This document shows, piece after piece, positions 1 to 8,282 of a stretch of 18,178 bases of DNA. Within the stretch, counting starts at the first letter, position 1. Each line of letters starts with the position of its first letter. Made by a program: the position numbers and the translations under genes. The DNA comes from Thermoflexus sp040289485 (GTDB lineage Bacteria > Chloroflexota > Anaerolineae > Thermoflexales > Thermoflexaceae), in NCBI RefSeq assembly GCF_040289485.1, contig NZ_PSLG01000045.1, positions 1-18,178 of the forward strand, written 5' to 3'. The notes below the pieces were generated by a model that was not told where the DNA came from, did no database searches, and was given only the letters and a program-made list of their open reading frames with translations.

Positions 1-289
1 GAGACCGCCTGGAACAGGCCCTCGCCGCCCTGGCCGAAGCCCAGCGGCGAAGCGACGCCGCCTTCGAGGCCTTCCGCGCTGAGGCCGATCGTCGCTTCAC
101 CGAACTGCGAGAAGAAATCGCTGCCACCCGCGCTGAGGCCGATCGCCGTCTCGCCGCCCTCCAGGAGGAGGTGGCCGCGGCACGGGCCGAAGCCGACCGC
201 CGCTTCGCCGAACTGGCCGAAGCCCAACGGCGAAGCGAGGAACGAGGAGACCGCCTGGAACAGGCCCTCGCCGCCCTGGCCGAAGCCCA
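1..289 (+). repeat. In-frame 43-bp direct repeat, 246 bp apart
   Basis: Bases 1-43 are identical to 247-289; the first difference is at 44/290. The offset is 246 bp, exactly 82 codons, so both copies encode the same stretch (DRLEQALAALAEAQ). Such near-identical DNA suggests a recent internal duplication within the coiled-coil gene. The first copy may extend beyond the window. Confidence 0.9.
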
Positions 290-761
290 ACGGCGCACCG
301 ACCAGCGGGTGAGCGATCTGGACGGCCTGGTCCGGGGGATGATCCACGAGGACCGCTATCGCACCCGCCCACACCGCTACCGTCGGCTGGTGGCAGCCCC
401 TGCCGTCCTCTCGCCGGAGGAGCGGGAGGCCTTGCTGCGGGAGGCGGAGGAGACCGGGCGGCTGGCTCCGGAGGAAGCCGAAGCCCTCGGGGAAGCGGAT
501 GTGATCGTGCGAGGGCAGCGGCGGGAGGGGGAGGGAGAGGTGTATGTGGTGGTGGAAGTTTCGGCGGTCATCGCCACGGAAGACGTGGCGCGAGCGGCGG
601 CGCGGGCGGGTTTGCTGCGGAAGGCACGGCCCCAGGCCGAGGTGATGGCAGCGGTGGCAGGGCCGGAGATCCATCCGCTGGCCCGGGCGGCGGCCCGGGA
701 TCAGGGGGTGTGGTGGCTGCGGGGCAGCCACCCCTTCGCCCCCCACGAAATCCCCACGTGA
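1..761 (+). CDS. Coiled-coil protein with nuclease-like C-terminal domain, 5' end missing
   Basis: The frame is open from position 3 with no stop, so the gene starts outside the window. A GTG at 171 is in frame but lies inside the helical repeat and is not a likely start. The visible N-terminal ~110 residues are a charged Ala/Glu/Arg-rich helix built from 18-residue units beginning RAEADRR, followed by AEAQRR segments; it is probably a coiled coil or long rod. The C-terminal ~130 residues are a compact alpha/beta domain with a core of ADVIVRG, a strand EVYVVVEVS, and a helix with RAGLLRKA. This resembles the DUF3782-like, PD-(D/E)XK-related proteins common in cyanobacteria and Chloroflexota, although the expected lysine of the E-x-K motif reads as serine. 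The function is unknown; the family match is from memory. It converges with the paaI end across 93 bp, where I see only a weak hairpin (777-793). Confidence 0.75.
   Translation, partial: DRLEQALAALAEAQRRSDAAFEAFRAEADRRFTELREEIAATRAEADRRLAALQEEVAAARAEADRRFAELAEAQRRSEERGDRLEQALAALAEAQRRTDQRVSDLDGLVRGMIHEDRYRTRPHRYRRLVAAPAVLSPEEREALLREAEETGRLAPEEAEALGEADVIVRGQRREGEGEVYVVVEVSAVIATEDVARAAARAGLLRKARPQAEVMAAVAGPEIHPLARAAARDQGVWWLRGSHPFAPHEIPT
75..236 (+). repeat. Three tandem 54-bp (18-residue) units in the coiled-coil gene
   Basis: Units start at 75, 129 and 183, each encoding RAEADRR followed by eleven residues. The first two share 18 identical bases (74-91 and 128-145). An 18-residue period equals five turns of a straight alpha helix, which fits a rod better than a canonical heptad coiled coil. 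Confidence 0.75.
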
Positions 762-854
762 GCACACCTGAGACCGATGCCCACGGGCGGCATGGCTCTG
801 CAGGATCGATGCTGGCAGTGAAGCAGCCAAGGTGGAGATCCGGCCACGACCCCG

Positions 855-1229
855 TCAGCCCTCCGCCGGCGTCTCCCGGCGGACCACCCATCCGGTGAAA
901 AGGGCCACCCGCTCGCCGGCCCGCCAAACCTCCACCCGGTAGAGGGCGACGCGCCGGCCCCGATGAACCTCCTCGGCGAGGGCCTCGATAGCTTCCCCTT
1001 CCTGGACCGGGCGCAGGTATTCCATCTGGGTAGAGAGGGCGACGGCAGGGACCCCCTCGGCGTTCGAGGCCAGGGCGAAGGCGGCATCAGCCACCGTGTA
1101 AAGGAACCCCCCGTGGGCCGTGCCGTGCAGGTTGAGATGGTCCCCCCGCACCACCCCCCGCACCCGCGCCCGCCCGGGCCCCAGCACCTCCCCTTCCAGC
1201 CCCAGCGCCGCCATGAAGGGATCCTGCAT
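855..1229 (-). CDS. paaI: PaaI-type hotdog-fold acyl-CoA thioesterase
   Basis: A 124-residue single hotdog domain, the usual length for PaaI thioesterases, which hydrolyse hydroxyphenylacetyl-CoA and related aryl-acyl-CoAs and are thought to release CoA trapped in stalled phenylacetate intermediates. The family signature is clear: N33, the helix-start motif TAHGG at 37-41, and D48 in TVADAAF. The 15-residue spacing N33-D48 equals that of the catalytic Asn and Asp I recall for E. coli PaaI (N46/D61). The ATG at 1229 was chosen because it lies four bases after the paaK stop and has an AAGGAGG Shine-Dalgarno about nine bases upstream, inside the last paaK codons. Longer in-frame extensions lack this and do not fit the family. 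It is the last gene of the long minus-strand operon. Cytoplasmic, probably tetrameric as in the family. Confidence 0.85.
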   Translation of the reverse strand: MQDPFMAALGLEGEVLGPGRARVRGVVRGDHLNLHGTAHGGFLYTVADAAFALASNAEGVPAVALSTQMEYLRPVQEGEAIEALAEEVHRGRRVALYRVEVWRAGERVALFTGWVVRRETPAEG

Positions 1230-1233
1230 CCCC

Positions 1234-2601
1234 TCAGGCCTCCTTCGGTCGCATATCCACCACCCGCCGCAGCTTGCCACCTTCGCTGCGGGGCAGGGTG
1301 CCGGGCGGGGCCAGGGTCACCTTCACCTGCAGGCCCAGGGCCTCCTTCAGCGTGTGGGCCACCCGCTCCCGCAGGCCCTGCACCGCCTCCAGGCCCTCGA
1401 AGACCTCCCCCGACAGGAACTCCCCACCCACCTGGCGGAAGAAGTCCTCACTCACTTCCACCTTCACCTCCAAGGCGTCCAGCCGGCCCTCCCGGGTGAC
1501 CACCAGTTGGTAATGTGGGGTCAGGTGGGGCAGCCCCACCAGCGCCGCTTCCACCTGGGAGGGGAACACGTTCACCCCACGGATGATGAGCATGTCATCG
1601 GTCCGCCCCAGCACCCGCGACATCCGCACGAAGGTCCGCCCGCAGACGCACGGCGTGGGATCGATGGAGGCCAGGTCCCCCGTGCGGTAACGGATCACCG
1701 GCAAGGCTTCCTTAGTCAGGGTGGTGAAGACCAGCTCCCCGACCTGGCCGGGCGGCACCGGCTCCCCGGTGGCCGGGTCGACCACCTCCACCAGGAAGTG
1801 GTCCTCGAAGATGTGGGAGCCGTTCTTGGCCTCGATGCACTCATTGGCGACGCCGGGGCCGATCACCTCGCTCAGGCCGTAAACATTGACAGCGTGGACC
1901 CCCAGTTTTTCCTCGATCTCCCGGCGCATCCCCTCGGTCCACGGCTCCGCCCCGAGGATGAAGACCCGCAGGTTGAGGTCGCCCGGCCGGTAGCCCTCGG
2001 CCAGCAGGGCGTCGGTGATCACCAGGGCGTAAGAGGGCGTGCAGGTCATCACGTGGGGCTTGAAGTCCCGCAACAGCATCAACTGGCGGGCCGTGTTGCC
2101 CGCCGAGACCGGCACCACGGTCATGCCCAGTTTCTCGGCCCCGTAATGGAAGCCCAGCCCGCCCGTGAACAGGCCGTAACCATAGGCGTTCTGCAGCATC
2201 TCCCCTGGCCGCGCCCCCGAAAGGGCCAGACACCGGGCGCAGACCTCCGCCCACACCTCCAGATCGTTCCGGGTGTAGCCCACCACCGTGGGCTTCCCCG
2301 TGGTCCCCGAGGAGGCATGGATGCGGATCACCTGGTTCAGGGGGAGGGCGAACATGCCAAAGGGATAGGTGTCCCGCAGGTCCGCCTTGGTGGTGAAGGG
2401 CAGCCGGGTCAGGTCGGCCAGGCTCCGGATGTCCGAGGGCCTGACTCCCGCCGTCTCCATCTTGCGCCGGTAGTGGGGGACCCGATGGTAGACGTAATCC
2501 ACGATCCGTTGCAGCCGCTCCAGCTGCAGCCGCTCCAGCCGATCCCGCGGCATCGTCTCGATCTCCTCGTTCAGGAACAGCGAACGCAGCGCCACCGCCA
2601 T
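1234..2601 (-). CDS. paaK: Phenylacetate-CoA ligase (AMP-forming)
   Basis: A 455-residue member of the adenylate-forming superfamily with the compact PaaK architecture. It converts phenylacetate (or a hydroxylated analogue), ATP and CoA to the aryl-acetyl-CoA. Visible motifs are the ATP-binding loop SSGTTGKPT at about 97-105, YGLSEVIGPG, RYRTGDL, the hinge region LGRTDDMLIIRGVNVFPSQ, and C-terminal GGKLRR with the expected catalytic lysine. A CVCGRT motif typical of PaaK proteins is also present. The ATG at 2601 has an AAGGAGG Shine-Dalgarno; the frame continues 38 codons upstream, into the hydrolase gene, without family-like sequence. It starts 13 bases after the hydrolase stop. The ring-oxidising paaABCDE genes are absent here, so the substrate could be phenylacetate itself or an intermediate of the hpa branch; I cannot tell which. 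Confidence 0.9.
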   Translation of the reverse strand: MAVALRSLFLNEEIETMPRDRLERLQLERLQRIVDYVYHRVPHYRRKMETAGVRPSDIRSLADLTRLPFTTKADLRDTYPFGMFALPLNQVIRIHASSGTTGKPTVVGYTRNDLEVWAEVCARCLALSGARPGEMLQNAYGYGLFTGGLGFHYGAEKLGMTVVPVSAGNTARQLMLLRDFKPHVMTCTPSYALVITDALLAEGYRPGDLNLRVFILGAEPWTEGMRREIEEKLGVHAVNVYGLSEVIGPGVANECIEAKNGSHIFEDHFLVEVVDPATGEPVPPGQVGELVFTTLTKEALPVIRYRTGDLASIDPTPCVCGRTFVRMSRVLGRTDDMLIIRGVNVFPSQVEAALVGLPHLTPHYQLVVTREGRLDALEVKVEVSEDFFRQVGGEFLSGEVFEGLEAVQGLRERVAHTLKEALGLQVKVTLAPPGTLPRSEGGKLRRVVDMRPKEA

Positions 2602-2614
2602 GGCGAACCCCTCC

Positions 2615-3403
2615 TTACAGGATGCTGGTGGATTCGGACTCCGGCTCCAGATGTTCCCGCCAGAAGGCCTCCACGGCCTCCCGGAAGGCCTCCGGACGCT
2701 CCCGCATGACGTCATGGCCGGTCGCCGGGAAGCAGACCAGCCGGGCCCGGGGGAGCCAGCGGGCCATCGCCACGGTCTGTTCCACGGGAGTGATCGGATC
2801 CTCCTCCCCGACGAGGAGCAGCACCGGGACCCGGATGGCCCTCAAGGCCTCCGGGGTGAAATCGGGCCGGTGGCGGTCCTCCTCCCGCCACCAACGCAGC
2901 AGATCCCGAACCCGCGCCTCCGACCCGTGCCATCGGATCATGGCGGCCCACCAGTCGGGGTGCTCCCGCCGGATCCGCTCAGGGTCCCAGAAGGCATCGC
3001 CGCGGGTGCGCATGCCGCGCACCGTGTAATGGCTGCCGATCAGCACCATCGTGCGCACCCGCTGCGGATGGCGGGTCGCCAGATACAGGGCGGCCGAGGC
3101 CCCGCCGCTGAAGGCCATCACGTGGGCCGATGGGATCCCCAGACGGTCCAGCAAGGCCGCCAGGTCGTCGGCCATCTCCCGCAGGTCCAGGCGGTCATCG
3201 GGGTTGCCGCTCCGGCCGTGCCCCCGCAGGTCCGGCCCGATGATGCGGAAGCGCCCTGTCAGGGTCGGCAGGATCCTCCCCCATGTGGCGCGGAAGGTGC
3301 TGCAGGCGTTGTGGAGGAGGAGCAGCGGCGGCCCCTCGGGGGGCCCGCCCTCCTCCCATGCCATGACCAGCCCATCGCGCACCGGACCCATGTGCCCTTT
3401 CAC
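2615..3403 (-). CDS. Alpha/beta-hydrolase fold protein
   Basis: A 262-residue alpha/beta hydrolase with a complete triad: S99 in the nucleophile elbow AFSGG, D202 in GEEDPITP and H230 in ATGHD. The second typical block, DLRGHGRSGNP, is at 58-68, and the oxyanion strand reads LLLLHNACS, with Asn where HG is usual. The start is uncertain. GTG at 3403 has GGAGG five bases upstream and lies 11 bases after the hpaD stop; ATG at 3391 (258 aa) is the alternative. Family members in aromatic operons hydrolyse meta-cleavage products (carbon-carbon bond hydrolases), esters or enol-lactones. The canonical homoprotocatechuate route through HpaE does not need one, so this may serve a side branch or an ester substrate. 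The exact reaction cannot be read from sequence. Confidence 0.85.
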   Translation of the reverse strand: MKGHMGPVRDGLVMAWEEGGPPEGPPLLLLHNACSTFRATWGRILPTLTGRFRIIGPDLRGHGRSGNPDDRLDLREMADDLAALLDRLGIPSAHVMAFSGGASAALYLATRHPQRVRTMVLIGSHYTVRGMRTRGDAFWDPERIRREHPDWWAAMIRWHGSEARVRDLLRWWREEDRHRPDFTPEALRAIRVPVLLLVGEEDPITPVEQTVAMARWLPRARLVCFPATGHDVMRERPEAFREAVEAFWREHLEPESESTSIL

Positions 3404-3414
3404 GGCCCCCTCCC

Positions 3415-4407
3415 CTACGTCACGAACACCGGCCGGTCCACCAGCAGGGGCTCCCGGACCGGCATCAGCGCCCGAGTGAGGATGTGCTCCACCGGCGAGG
3501 CCTCCTCGAACCAGGAGCGCGGCGGGATGTGGCCCCAGAAAGTGGCCCGGCGCGGATCGTTGATGGACCAGCGGATGGGCTCCCAATCCGGGTCAGGGAT
3601 CATGTAATCGTTGGTGTAGAGTTCGATGCGGTTGCCATCGGGATCGCGCAGGTAAAGGAAGAAGGCGTTGCTCAGGCCGTGGCGGCCCGGGCCACGCTCG
3701 ATGGCCTCCCCCATGCCGAGGGCGGCCAGGATGTCGCAGGCCCGCAGCACGCTCTGGGTGTCAGCCACCCAGAAGCCCAGGTGGTGCAAACGGGGGCCGA
3801 GGCCGTTCATCAGCGCGATGTCGTGGACGTTCTGCTTGCGATGCAGCCACGCCGCCCACAGCCGTGGGGGGTCCTCGTCGGTCACCGTGTATTCTGAGCA
3901 GTAGAAGCCCAGCCGCCCGGTCCACCAGTCGTAGGCCTCCTGCACGTTGGGGACCTGGCAGTTGAAGTGGTCCAGGCGCATGATGTGGGCCCCCCGATAG
4001 CGGTCGAAGCGCTGGAGGAGCCGCTCGCGCTGGGCGATCTGGTGGAAGAACTCCACCGGGAGCCCGCTGGGGTCCTGGACCCGCAGGGCGCGTCCCTGGC
4101 CGGCCTCCTCCTCCTCAGGCGCCAACCAGCGGATGGGGCAACCGGCCGCCTGGTAAAGATCGGCCAGCCGGTCCAAGTCCCCTGGTTCCGCCACCCGGAA
4201 GGCGATGTGGGTGACGCCTGGGGCCTCAGCCTTCCGCAGGATCAGGCTGTAGCGGTCCCGCTCCTCGAGGCCGCCCAGGTAGATCCGACCCTCCTCCCGG
4301 GCAACCTCCACGAACCCCAGGGCCTCCACGTAGAAAGCCCGGGCCCGCTCCAGATCGGTCACCCGGAGTTCCGCGTGGGCCGCTCGGGTGATGGAGAACG
4401 CCGCCAT
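3415..4407 (-). CDS. hpaD: Homoprotocatechuate (3,4-dihydroxyphenylacetate) 2,3-dioxygenase
   Basis: A 330-residue two-module vicinal-oxygen-chelate extradiol dioxygenase that opens 3,4-dihydroxyphenylacetate to 5-carboxymethyl-2-hydroxymuconate semialdehyde. The metal ligands should be H147, H209 and E262. Comparing with Brevibacterium HPCD from memory (H155, H214, E267), the second-to-third ligand spacing of 53 is identical. The other active-site positions also line up: N149, W187, acid-base H195 (14 before H209, as in HPCD), R238 and Y252. This is the Fe/Mn VOC-type enzyme, not the unrelated LigB-type HpaD of enterobacteria. Residues 1-125 form the degenerate N-terminal module and 140-270 the catalytic one, followed by a Pro/Trp-rich C-terminal tail typical of the family. 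ATG at 4407 has AAAGGAG upstream and follows hpaB by 19 bases. Confidence 0.93.
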   Translation of the reverse strand: MAAFSITRAAHAELRVTDLERARAFYVEALGFVEVAREEGRIYLGGLEERDRYSLILRKAEAPGVTHIAFRVAEPGDLDRLADLYQAAGCPIRWLAPEEEEAGQGRALRVQDPSGLPVEFFHQIAQRERLLQRFDRYRGAHIMRLDHFNCQVPNVQEAYDWWTGRLGFYCSEYTVTDEDPPRLWAAWLHRKQNVHDIALMNGLGPRLHHLGFWVADTQSVLRACDILAALGMGEAIERGPGRHGLSNAFFLYLRDPDGNRIELYTNDYMIPDPDWEPIRWSINDPRRATFWGHIPPRSWFEEASPVEHILTRALMPVREPLLVDRPVFVT

Positions 4408-4426
4408 CGCTGTCTCCTTTCTTGGA

Positions 4427-5911
4427 TCAGCGTCCGGCCGCCTCCCCGGCCTCGGCGAAGGCTTCCTCCTTCATCTGCCTGAGGAACTCGCGCACCTTCT
4501 CCATGTAAGGCGTGCGGTCGTGCTTCTGGAAGATGACCCCGGCGATGCGCACCGGGTCCCCGAAGTAGAACCGCTCATACTGGACCTGGCGCCCGGCGAA
4601 AGCAGAGAGGGCCGCGTCCCACGCCAGGCGGAACAGGGGGATGCGGTCGTAGGCCTCGGCCCGGGCCGCCTGGAAGTAGCGGCGGACGTCCTCGGCCAAC
4701 TCCGGGTTCTTCATGTCCCCCTCGGTCACCGTGGCGATGATGCCGCTGGCCGAGAGTTGCTGAATGATCTCCACGATGCGCGGATACCAGCGCATATAAA
4801 GGTTGCGGGCAGCGTCCAGCGGCGGCCAGGCCGGCCGGAAGGCCCCGAAGGCATCCTCGTGGGCGTCGGCCTCGGCAGCCCGCAGTAAAGCTTTCATCGT
4901 CTCCAGATAGATCCAGATCTCGGCCACTTTCTCCTGGACGTGTTGAAAGCCCTCGATGCCAATGGCATCCACGATGAGAGAGGCCAGCCCCAGGAAGAAC
5001 TCGGTCTTGGCGATGTTCTTGACCACCACCTGGTGGGCCATCCCGACGATGGCCCCGGTGGCCACGTAGGCCTGGTTGGCCCGCTCCACGTCCCGATAGA
5101 TGAACACCCGCTCCCACGGGACGAAGACGTCGTGGAAGATCACCACGGCGTCGACCTCGTCGAACCGCGACCCCAGAGGATGATCGAAGGGAGAGCGGCC
5201 GTAGTCCAGGGTCTCCCGGCACAGGAAGCGCAGGCCAGGGGTGTCGCATGGGATCCCAACGGCATAGCAGTAGGGGGCGTCCTCCTCCGTGTTCCGCAGC
5301 AGGGTGGAGGGGAAGACCATGATCTCGTCCACGGCGGGCAGGGTGGCCAGCATCCGCGCCCCCCGGATCACGATGCCCCCGTCGGTCTCCTTCACCACCC
5401 GGGCTGCCAGGTAGGGGTCGGCCTGCCTGGAAGGGCCCACCGCCCGGTTGGCCTGGGGGTGGATGAGGGTGTGGGTGAGGCAGAGGTCGTTCTCCCGCAG
5501 GTATTCGTAGTAACGCCGCATGTGCTCGGCGAAGGCCGGCTCCTTTTCCCCCAGGAAGTCCGCCCCCGAGGCGTAGTAGGCGATGGCCCGGTTGAGATAA
5601 TCGGGGGTCCGGCCCATGAAACCGAAATGGGCGTCCGCCCAGATCTTCATCATCCGGCTGACCCGCCGCACGTCCTCGGCGGAGCGGGGGATGAGGAACG
5701 AGAGCCCCACCTTCTCCCCGCTGGTCGGCAAGTCGTAAAGGCATTCCTCGGCGCGCTGCCACTGCAAGTCGTAGAGGGCAGCCATCGAGCGCAGCCCGCG
5801 GGCGAAGGCAGGGTGGGCGGTGGGATCCTCCACCCGCTCCCCCCGATGCCAGAGATCGCGAGGATGCTCCCGGATCCGTTGCAGGAACTGCGCGCCGGTC
5901 CGCGCGCCCAT
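4427..5911 (-). CDS. hpaB: 4-Hydroxyphenylacetate 3-monooxygenase, oxygenase component
   Basis: A 494-residue flavin-dependent oxygenase of the HpaB/acyl-CoA dehydrogenase-like fold. It uses FADH2 supplied by HpaC to hydroxylate 4-hydroxyphenylacetate to 3,4-dihydroxyphenylacetate. Residues R101 and Y105 (in GRTPDYLN) and H147 (in LTHTLIHPQ) match the substrate-binding Arg, Tyr and His known from Thermus HpaB. The segment GARMLATLPAVDEIMVFP and the block FDHPLGSRFDEVDAVVIFHD are characteristic. Its length is that of the Thermus/Gram-positive group. ATG at 5911 has AGGAGG eight bases upstream; a 13-residue upstream extension was rejected. It lies 35 bases after hpaE and just before hpaD, so the hydroxylation and cleavage enzymes are adjacent. 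Confidence 0.93.
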   Translation of the reverse strand: MGARTGAQFLQRIREHPRDLWHRGERVEDPTAHPAFARGLRSMAALYDLQWQRAEECLYDLPTSGEKVGLSFLIPRSAEDVRRVSRMMKIWADAHFGFMGRTPDYLNRAIAYYASGADFLGEKEPAFAEHMRRYYEYLRENDLCLTHTLIHPQANRAVGPSRQADPYLAARVVKETDGGIVIRGARMLATLPAVDEIMVFPSTLLRNTEEDAPYCYAVGIPCDTPGLRFLCRETLDYGRSPFDHPLGSRFDEVDAVVIFHDVFVPWERVFIYRDVERANQAYVATGAIVGMAHQVVVKNIAKTEFFLGLASLIVDAIGIEGFQHVQEKVAEIWIYLETMKALLRAAEADAHEDAFGAFRPAWPPLDAARNLYMRWYPRIVEIIQQLSASGIIATVTEGDMKNPELAEDVRRYFQAARAEAYDRIPLFRLAWDAALSAFAGRQVQYERFYFGDPVRIAGVIFQKHDRTPYMEKVREFLRQMKEEAFAEAGEAAGR

Positions 5912-5946
5912 ACTGTCCTCCTCTCGGGAGAGATCGCGCCGACCCC

Positions 5947-7440
5947 TCACCGACCGATCCCCAGCCGCGGGATGCGTGGCGCGGCGAGGGCGACGTGGAT
6001 GGTCATCACCTCAGTGTAGAACTCAAAACTGTAGTGCCCCCCCTCCCGCCCGATGCCGCTGTGCTTGGCGCCCCCGAAGGGCGTGCGCAGATCGCGGACG
6101 TTGGGGGCGTTGATCCACACCATCCCCACCTCCATGGCCTGGGCCACCCGGTGGGCACGGACGAGGTCCCGGGTCCAGATGTAGGCGGCCAGGCCGTATT
6201 TCACCCCGTTGGCGATGCGAATGGCCTCCTCCTCCGTCTCAAAGGGCAGCACCACCAGGACCGGGCCGAAGATCTCCTCCTGGGCCACCCGCATCTCCGG
6301 CCGCGCGTCCACGATGACGGTGGGGGCGAAGTAGTTGCCCTCCGGGAGGTGCGGCGGGCGGTCGCCCCCCAGGGCGATGGTCGCCCCCTCGGACCGGGCG
6401 ACCTCCATGTAGCCCCGCACCCGCTGCCAGTGCTCGGGGTGGATGAGCGGGCCGACCTCGGTCTGCGGATCGAAGGGGTCCCCGACCCGGATGGCAGCGA
6501 CGCGCTCGAACAGATGCCCCAGGAACTCCTCATAGATGGAGCGGTGGAGCAGCAGGCGGGAGTTGGCGGTGCAGCGCTCCCCGTTGAGTGAGAAGGCCTG
6601 CCAGATCACCCCGTCCAGGGCCTGCTCCAGGTCGGCGTCAGGGAAGACGATGGCCGCGTTCTTGCCCCCCAGTTCCATCGAATAGCGCTTGAGGGTGGCC
6701 GCCCCGTTGCGCATGATCTCGATCCCGGTGGCTGTTTCGCCGGTGAAAGAGATCAACTGGACCCCAGGATGGGCCACCAGGGGCGCACCGGCCCGCTCCC
6801 CGAACCCGTGGACGACGTTAAAGACCCCCGGGGGCAGGTCGGCCTCCTGGAGGATCTCGGCCAACTTGGCCGCCGAGAGGGGGGACCACTCCGCCGGCTT
6901 CAGCACGCAGGTGTTGCCGGCGGCCAGGCAGGGGGCCACCTTCCAGGTCGCCAGCATGAAGGGGGTGTTCCATGGAGTGATCAGCCCAGCCACCCCCACC
7001 GGCTTGCGCACGGTGTAGTTGAGGAACTCGCCGTCCTTGGGATAGGTTTCCCCGGTGATACGGGTGGCCATCTCGGCGAAGAAGTAGAAGTTCTCCGCCG
7101 CGCGGGGGACAGCCCCCTTGCCCGCCTGGGTGATGGGCATGCCGGTGTCCAGGACCTCCAGGCGGGCGATCTCCTCCGCATGCCGAAGGATGAGGTCGCC
7201 GATGCGGCGCAGGTAGCGGGCCCGCTCGGCCGCCGGCATGCGCGGCCACGGCCCCTCGTCGAAGGCCCGCCGGGCCGCCCGCACCGCCCGGTCCACATCG
7301 ACGGCCGTGCCATCCGCCACCACCCCGATGACCCGATTGGTGGCCGGGTTCAAGGTCTCGAAGACGCCGCCCTCCGCCGCTTCTACGAAGGCGTTGTCGA
7401 TGAAATGGCGCACCACATACAGGCCGTCCCGCTGCTCCAT
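5947..7440 (-). CDS. hpaE: 5-Carboxymethyl-2-hydroxymuconate semialdehyde dehydrogenase
   Basis: A 497-residue NAD(P)-dependent aldehyde dehydrogenase, the standard length. Catalytic residues are in place: N158 in TPWNTP (oxyanion), K181 in KPAEWSP (cofactor), E256 in MELGGKN and nucleophile C290 in NGERCTANSR. The last motif and the C-terminal block GIGREGGHYSFEFYTEV are typical of HpaE among aldehyde dehydrogenases. Its predicted job is to oxidise the HpaD product to 5-carboxymethyl-2-hydroxymuconate, committing carbon to the dehydrogenase branch. The assignment to this substrate rests on motif style plus the neighbours hpaB/hpaD/hpaG; other muconate semialdehydes are possible. ATG at 7440 has GGGAGG upstream and follows the hpaG stop with a one-base gap. 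Confidence 0.9.
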   Translation of the reverse strand: MEQRDGLYVVRHFIDNAFVEAAEGGVFETLNPATNRVIGVVADGTAVDVDRAVRAARRAFDEGPWPRMPAAERARYLRRIGDLILRHAEEIARLEVLDTGMPITQAGKGAVPRAAENFYFFAEMATRITGETYPKDGEFLNYTVRKPVGVAGLITPWNTPFMLATWKVAPCLAAGNTCVLKPAEWSPLSAAKLAEILQEADLPPGVFNVVHGFGERAGAPLVAHPGVQLISFTGETATGIEIMRNGAATLKRYSMELGGKNAAIVFPDADLEQALDGVIWQAFSLNGERCTANSRLLLHRSIYEEFLGHLFERVAAIRVGDPFDPQTEVGPLIHPEHWQRVRGYMEVARSEGATIALGGDRPPHLPEGNYFAPTVIVDARPEMRVAQEEIFGPVLVVLPFETEEEAIRIANGVKYGLAAYIWTRDLVRAHRVAQAMEVGMVWINAPNVRDLRTPFGGAKHSGIGREGGHYSFEFYTEVMTIHVALAAPRIPRLGIGR

Positions 7441-7441
7441 C

Positions 7442-8224
7442 TCATCCTCCCATCCGGAGGGGATCCCCTCCCCCCGCCGCTTCGTCTTCCACCACCGGGT
7501 TCTCCAGAACCCCGATCCCCTCGATCTCCGCGCGCATCACATCCCCGGGCCGCACCGGGACGATGCCCCGCGGCGTGCCGGTCCAGAGGGTGTCCCCCGG
7601 CTCCAGGGTCATGAACGAGGTGATGAAGGCAATCAGGTCCGGGATGCGATGGATCATCCGGGAGGTGTGACCCTCCTGAGCCAGACGCCCGTTGACAAAC
7701 AGCCGTAGGGACAGGCGGTGAGGATCGGGGATCTCATCGGGCGTCACCAGCCACGGGCCCATGGGGCCGAAAGTGTCCTGTCCCTTGGCCCGCACCGGCG
7801 GGCGGTAGAAGTTGCCGACGAAGTCCCGCGCAGTCACATCGTTGCCGATGGTGTAGCCGGCGATGACCTCCCAGGCGGCCTCAGGGCGCACCTTCCGACA
7901 GCGCCGCCCGATGACCACCACCAATTCCACCTCCCCGTGCAGGACCTTCACGCCCGGCGGGTAGCGCACTGGGGCCCGATGGCCGATCCATGCGTTGGAC
8001 GGCTTGAGGAACAGGGCGGGCTCCTCCGGCGGGGCCATCCGCAGCTCCTCGGCGTGCTCGACGTAATTGAGGGCCAGGCCGATGGCCTTGCCCCCGGGAG
8101 GAACCGGCGGCAGCCAAACCACACGGTCCGGATCGAAGGCCCGCCCTTCGGCCACCAGAACCCCCTCCTCGGTGACCACGCCTTCCCAGATCCGTCCCTC
8201 GGCAGCGAACCGGGTCCGTCGCAT
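7442..8224 (-). CDS. hpaG: Fumarylacetoacetate-hydrolase family isomerase/decarboxylase (HpaG-like, single domain)
   Basis: A 260-residue FAH-fold enzyme. The divalent metal site is visible as E98 and E100 (HGEVEL) with D129 (IGNDVTARD), and H57 in NYVEHAEE supplies the lid motif of this family. In the homoprotocatechuate pathway HpaG decarboxylates 5-oxopent-3-ene-1,2,5-tricarboxylate and isomerises the product to 2-oxohept-3-ene-1,7-dioate. The E. coli protein is a fused tandem of two such domains (~430 aa), whereas here there is one domain, so it may act as a homodimer or need a partner elsewhere. The ATG at 8224 gives the usual N-terminus (MRRTRF...) and has a GAGGGGG stretch upstream. 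GTG codons at 8233 and 8263 are alternatives that would shorten the 58-base gap to the dapA-like gene. Confidence 0.87.
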   Translation of the reverse strand: MRRTRFAAEGRIWEGVVTEEGVLVAEGRAFDPDRVVWLPPVPPGGKAIGLALNYVEHAEELRMAPPEEPALFLKPSNAWIGHRAPVRYPPGVKVLHGEVELVVVIGRRCRKVRPEAAWEVIAGYTIGNDVTARDFVGNFYRPPVRAKGQDTFGPMGPWLVTPDEIPDPHRLSLRLFVNGRLAQEGHTSRMIHRIPDLIAFITSFMTLEPGDTLWTGTPRGIVPVRPGDVMRAEIEGIGVLENPVVEDEAAGGGDPLRMGG

Positions 8225-8282
8225 CCCGCGCACCCCCTCGATCTGCCCTGCGCCGCCATCCACCGGCCCAACGCCGCGCCCC

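Noticed and set aside
762..854. Terminator between the converging coiled-coil gene and paaI
   Set aside because: Only a 5-bp stem (ATGCC/GGCAT, 777-793) without a T-tract was found, too weak to call.
1120..2709. Long plus-strand open frame (529 codons) opposite paaK and paaI
   Set aside because: It is antisense to two clearly recognised genes; the product is His/Gln/Pro-rich with no domain, the usual shadow of GC-rich codon bias.
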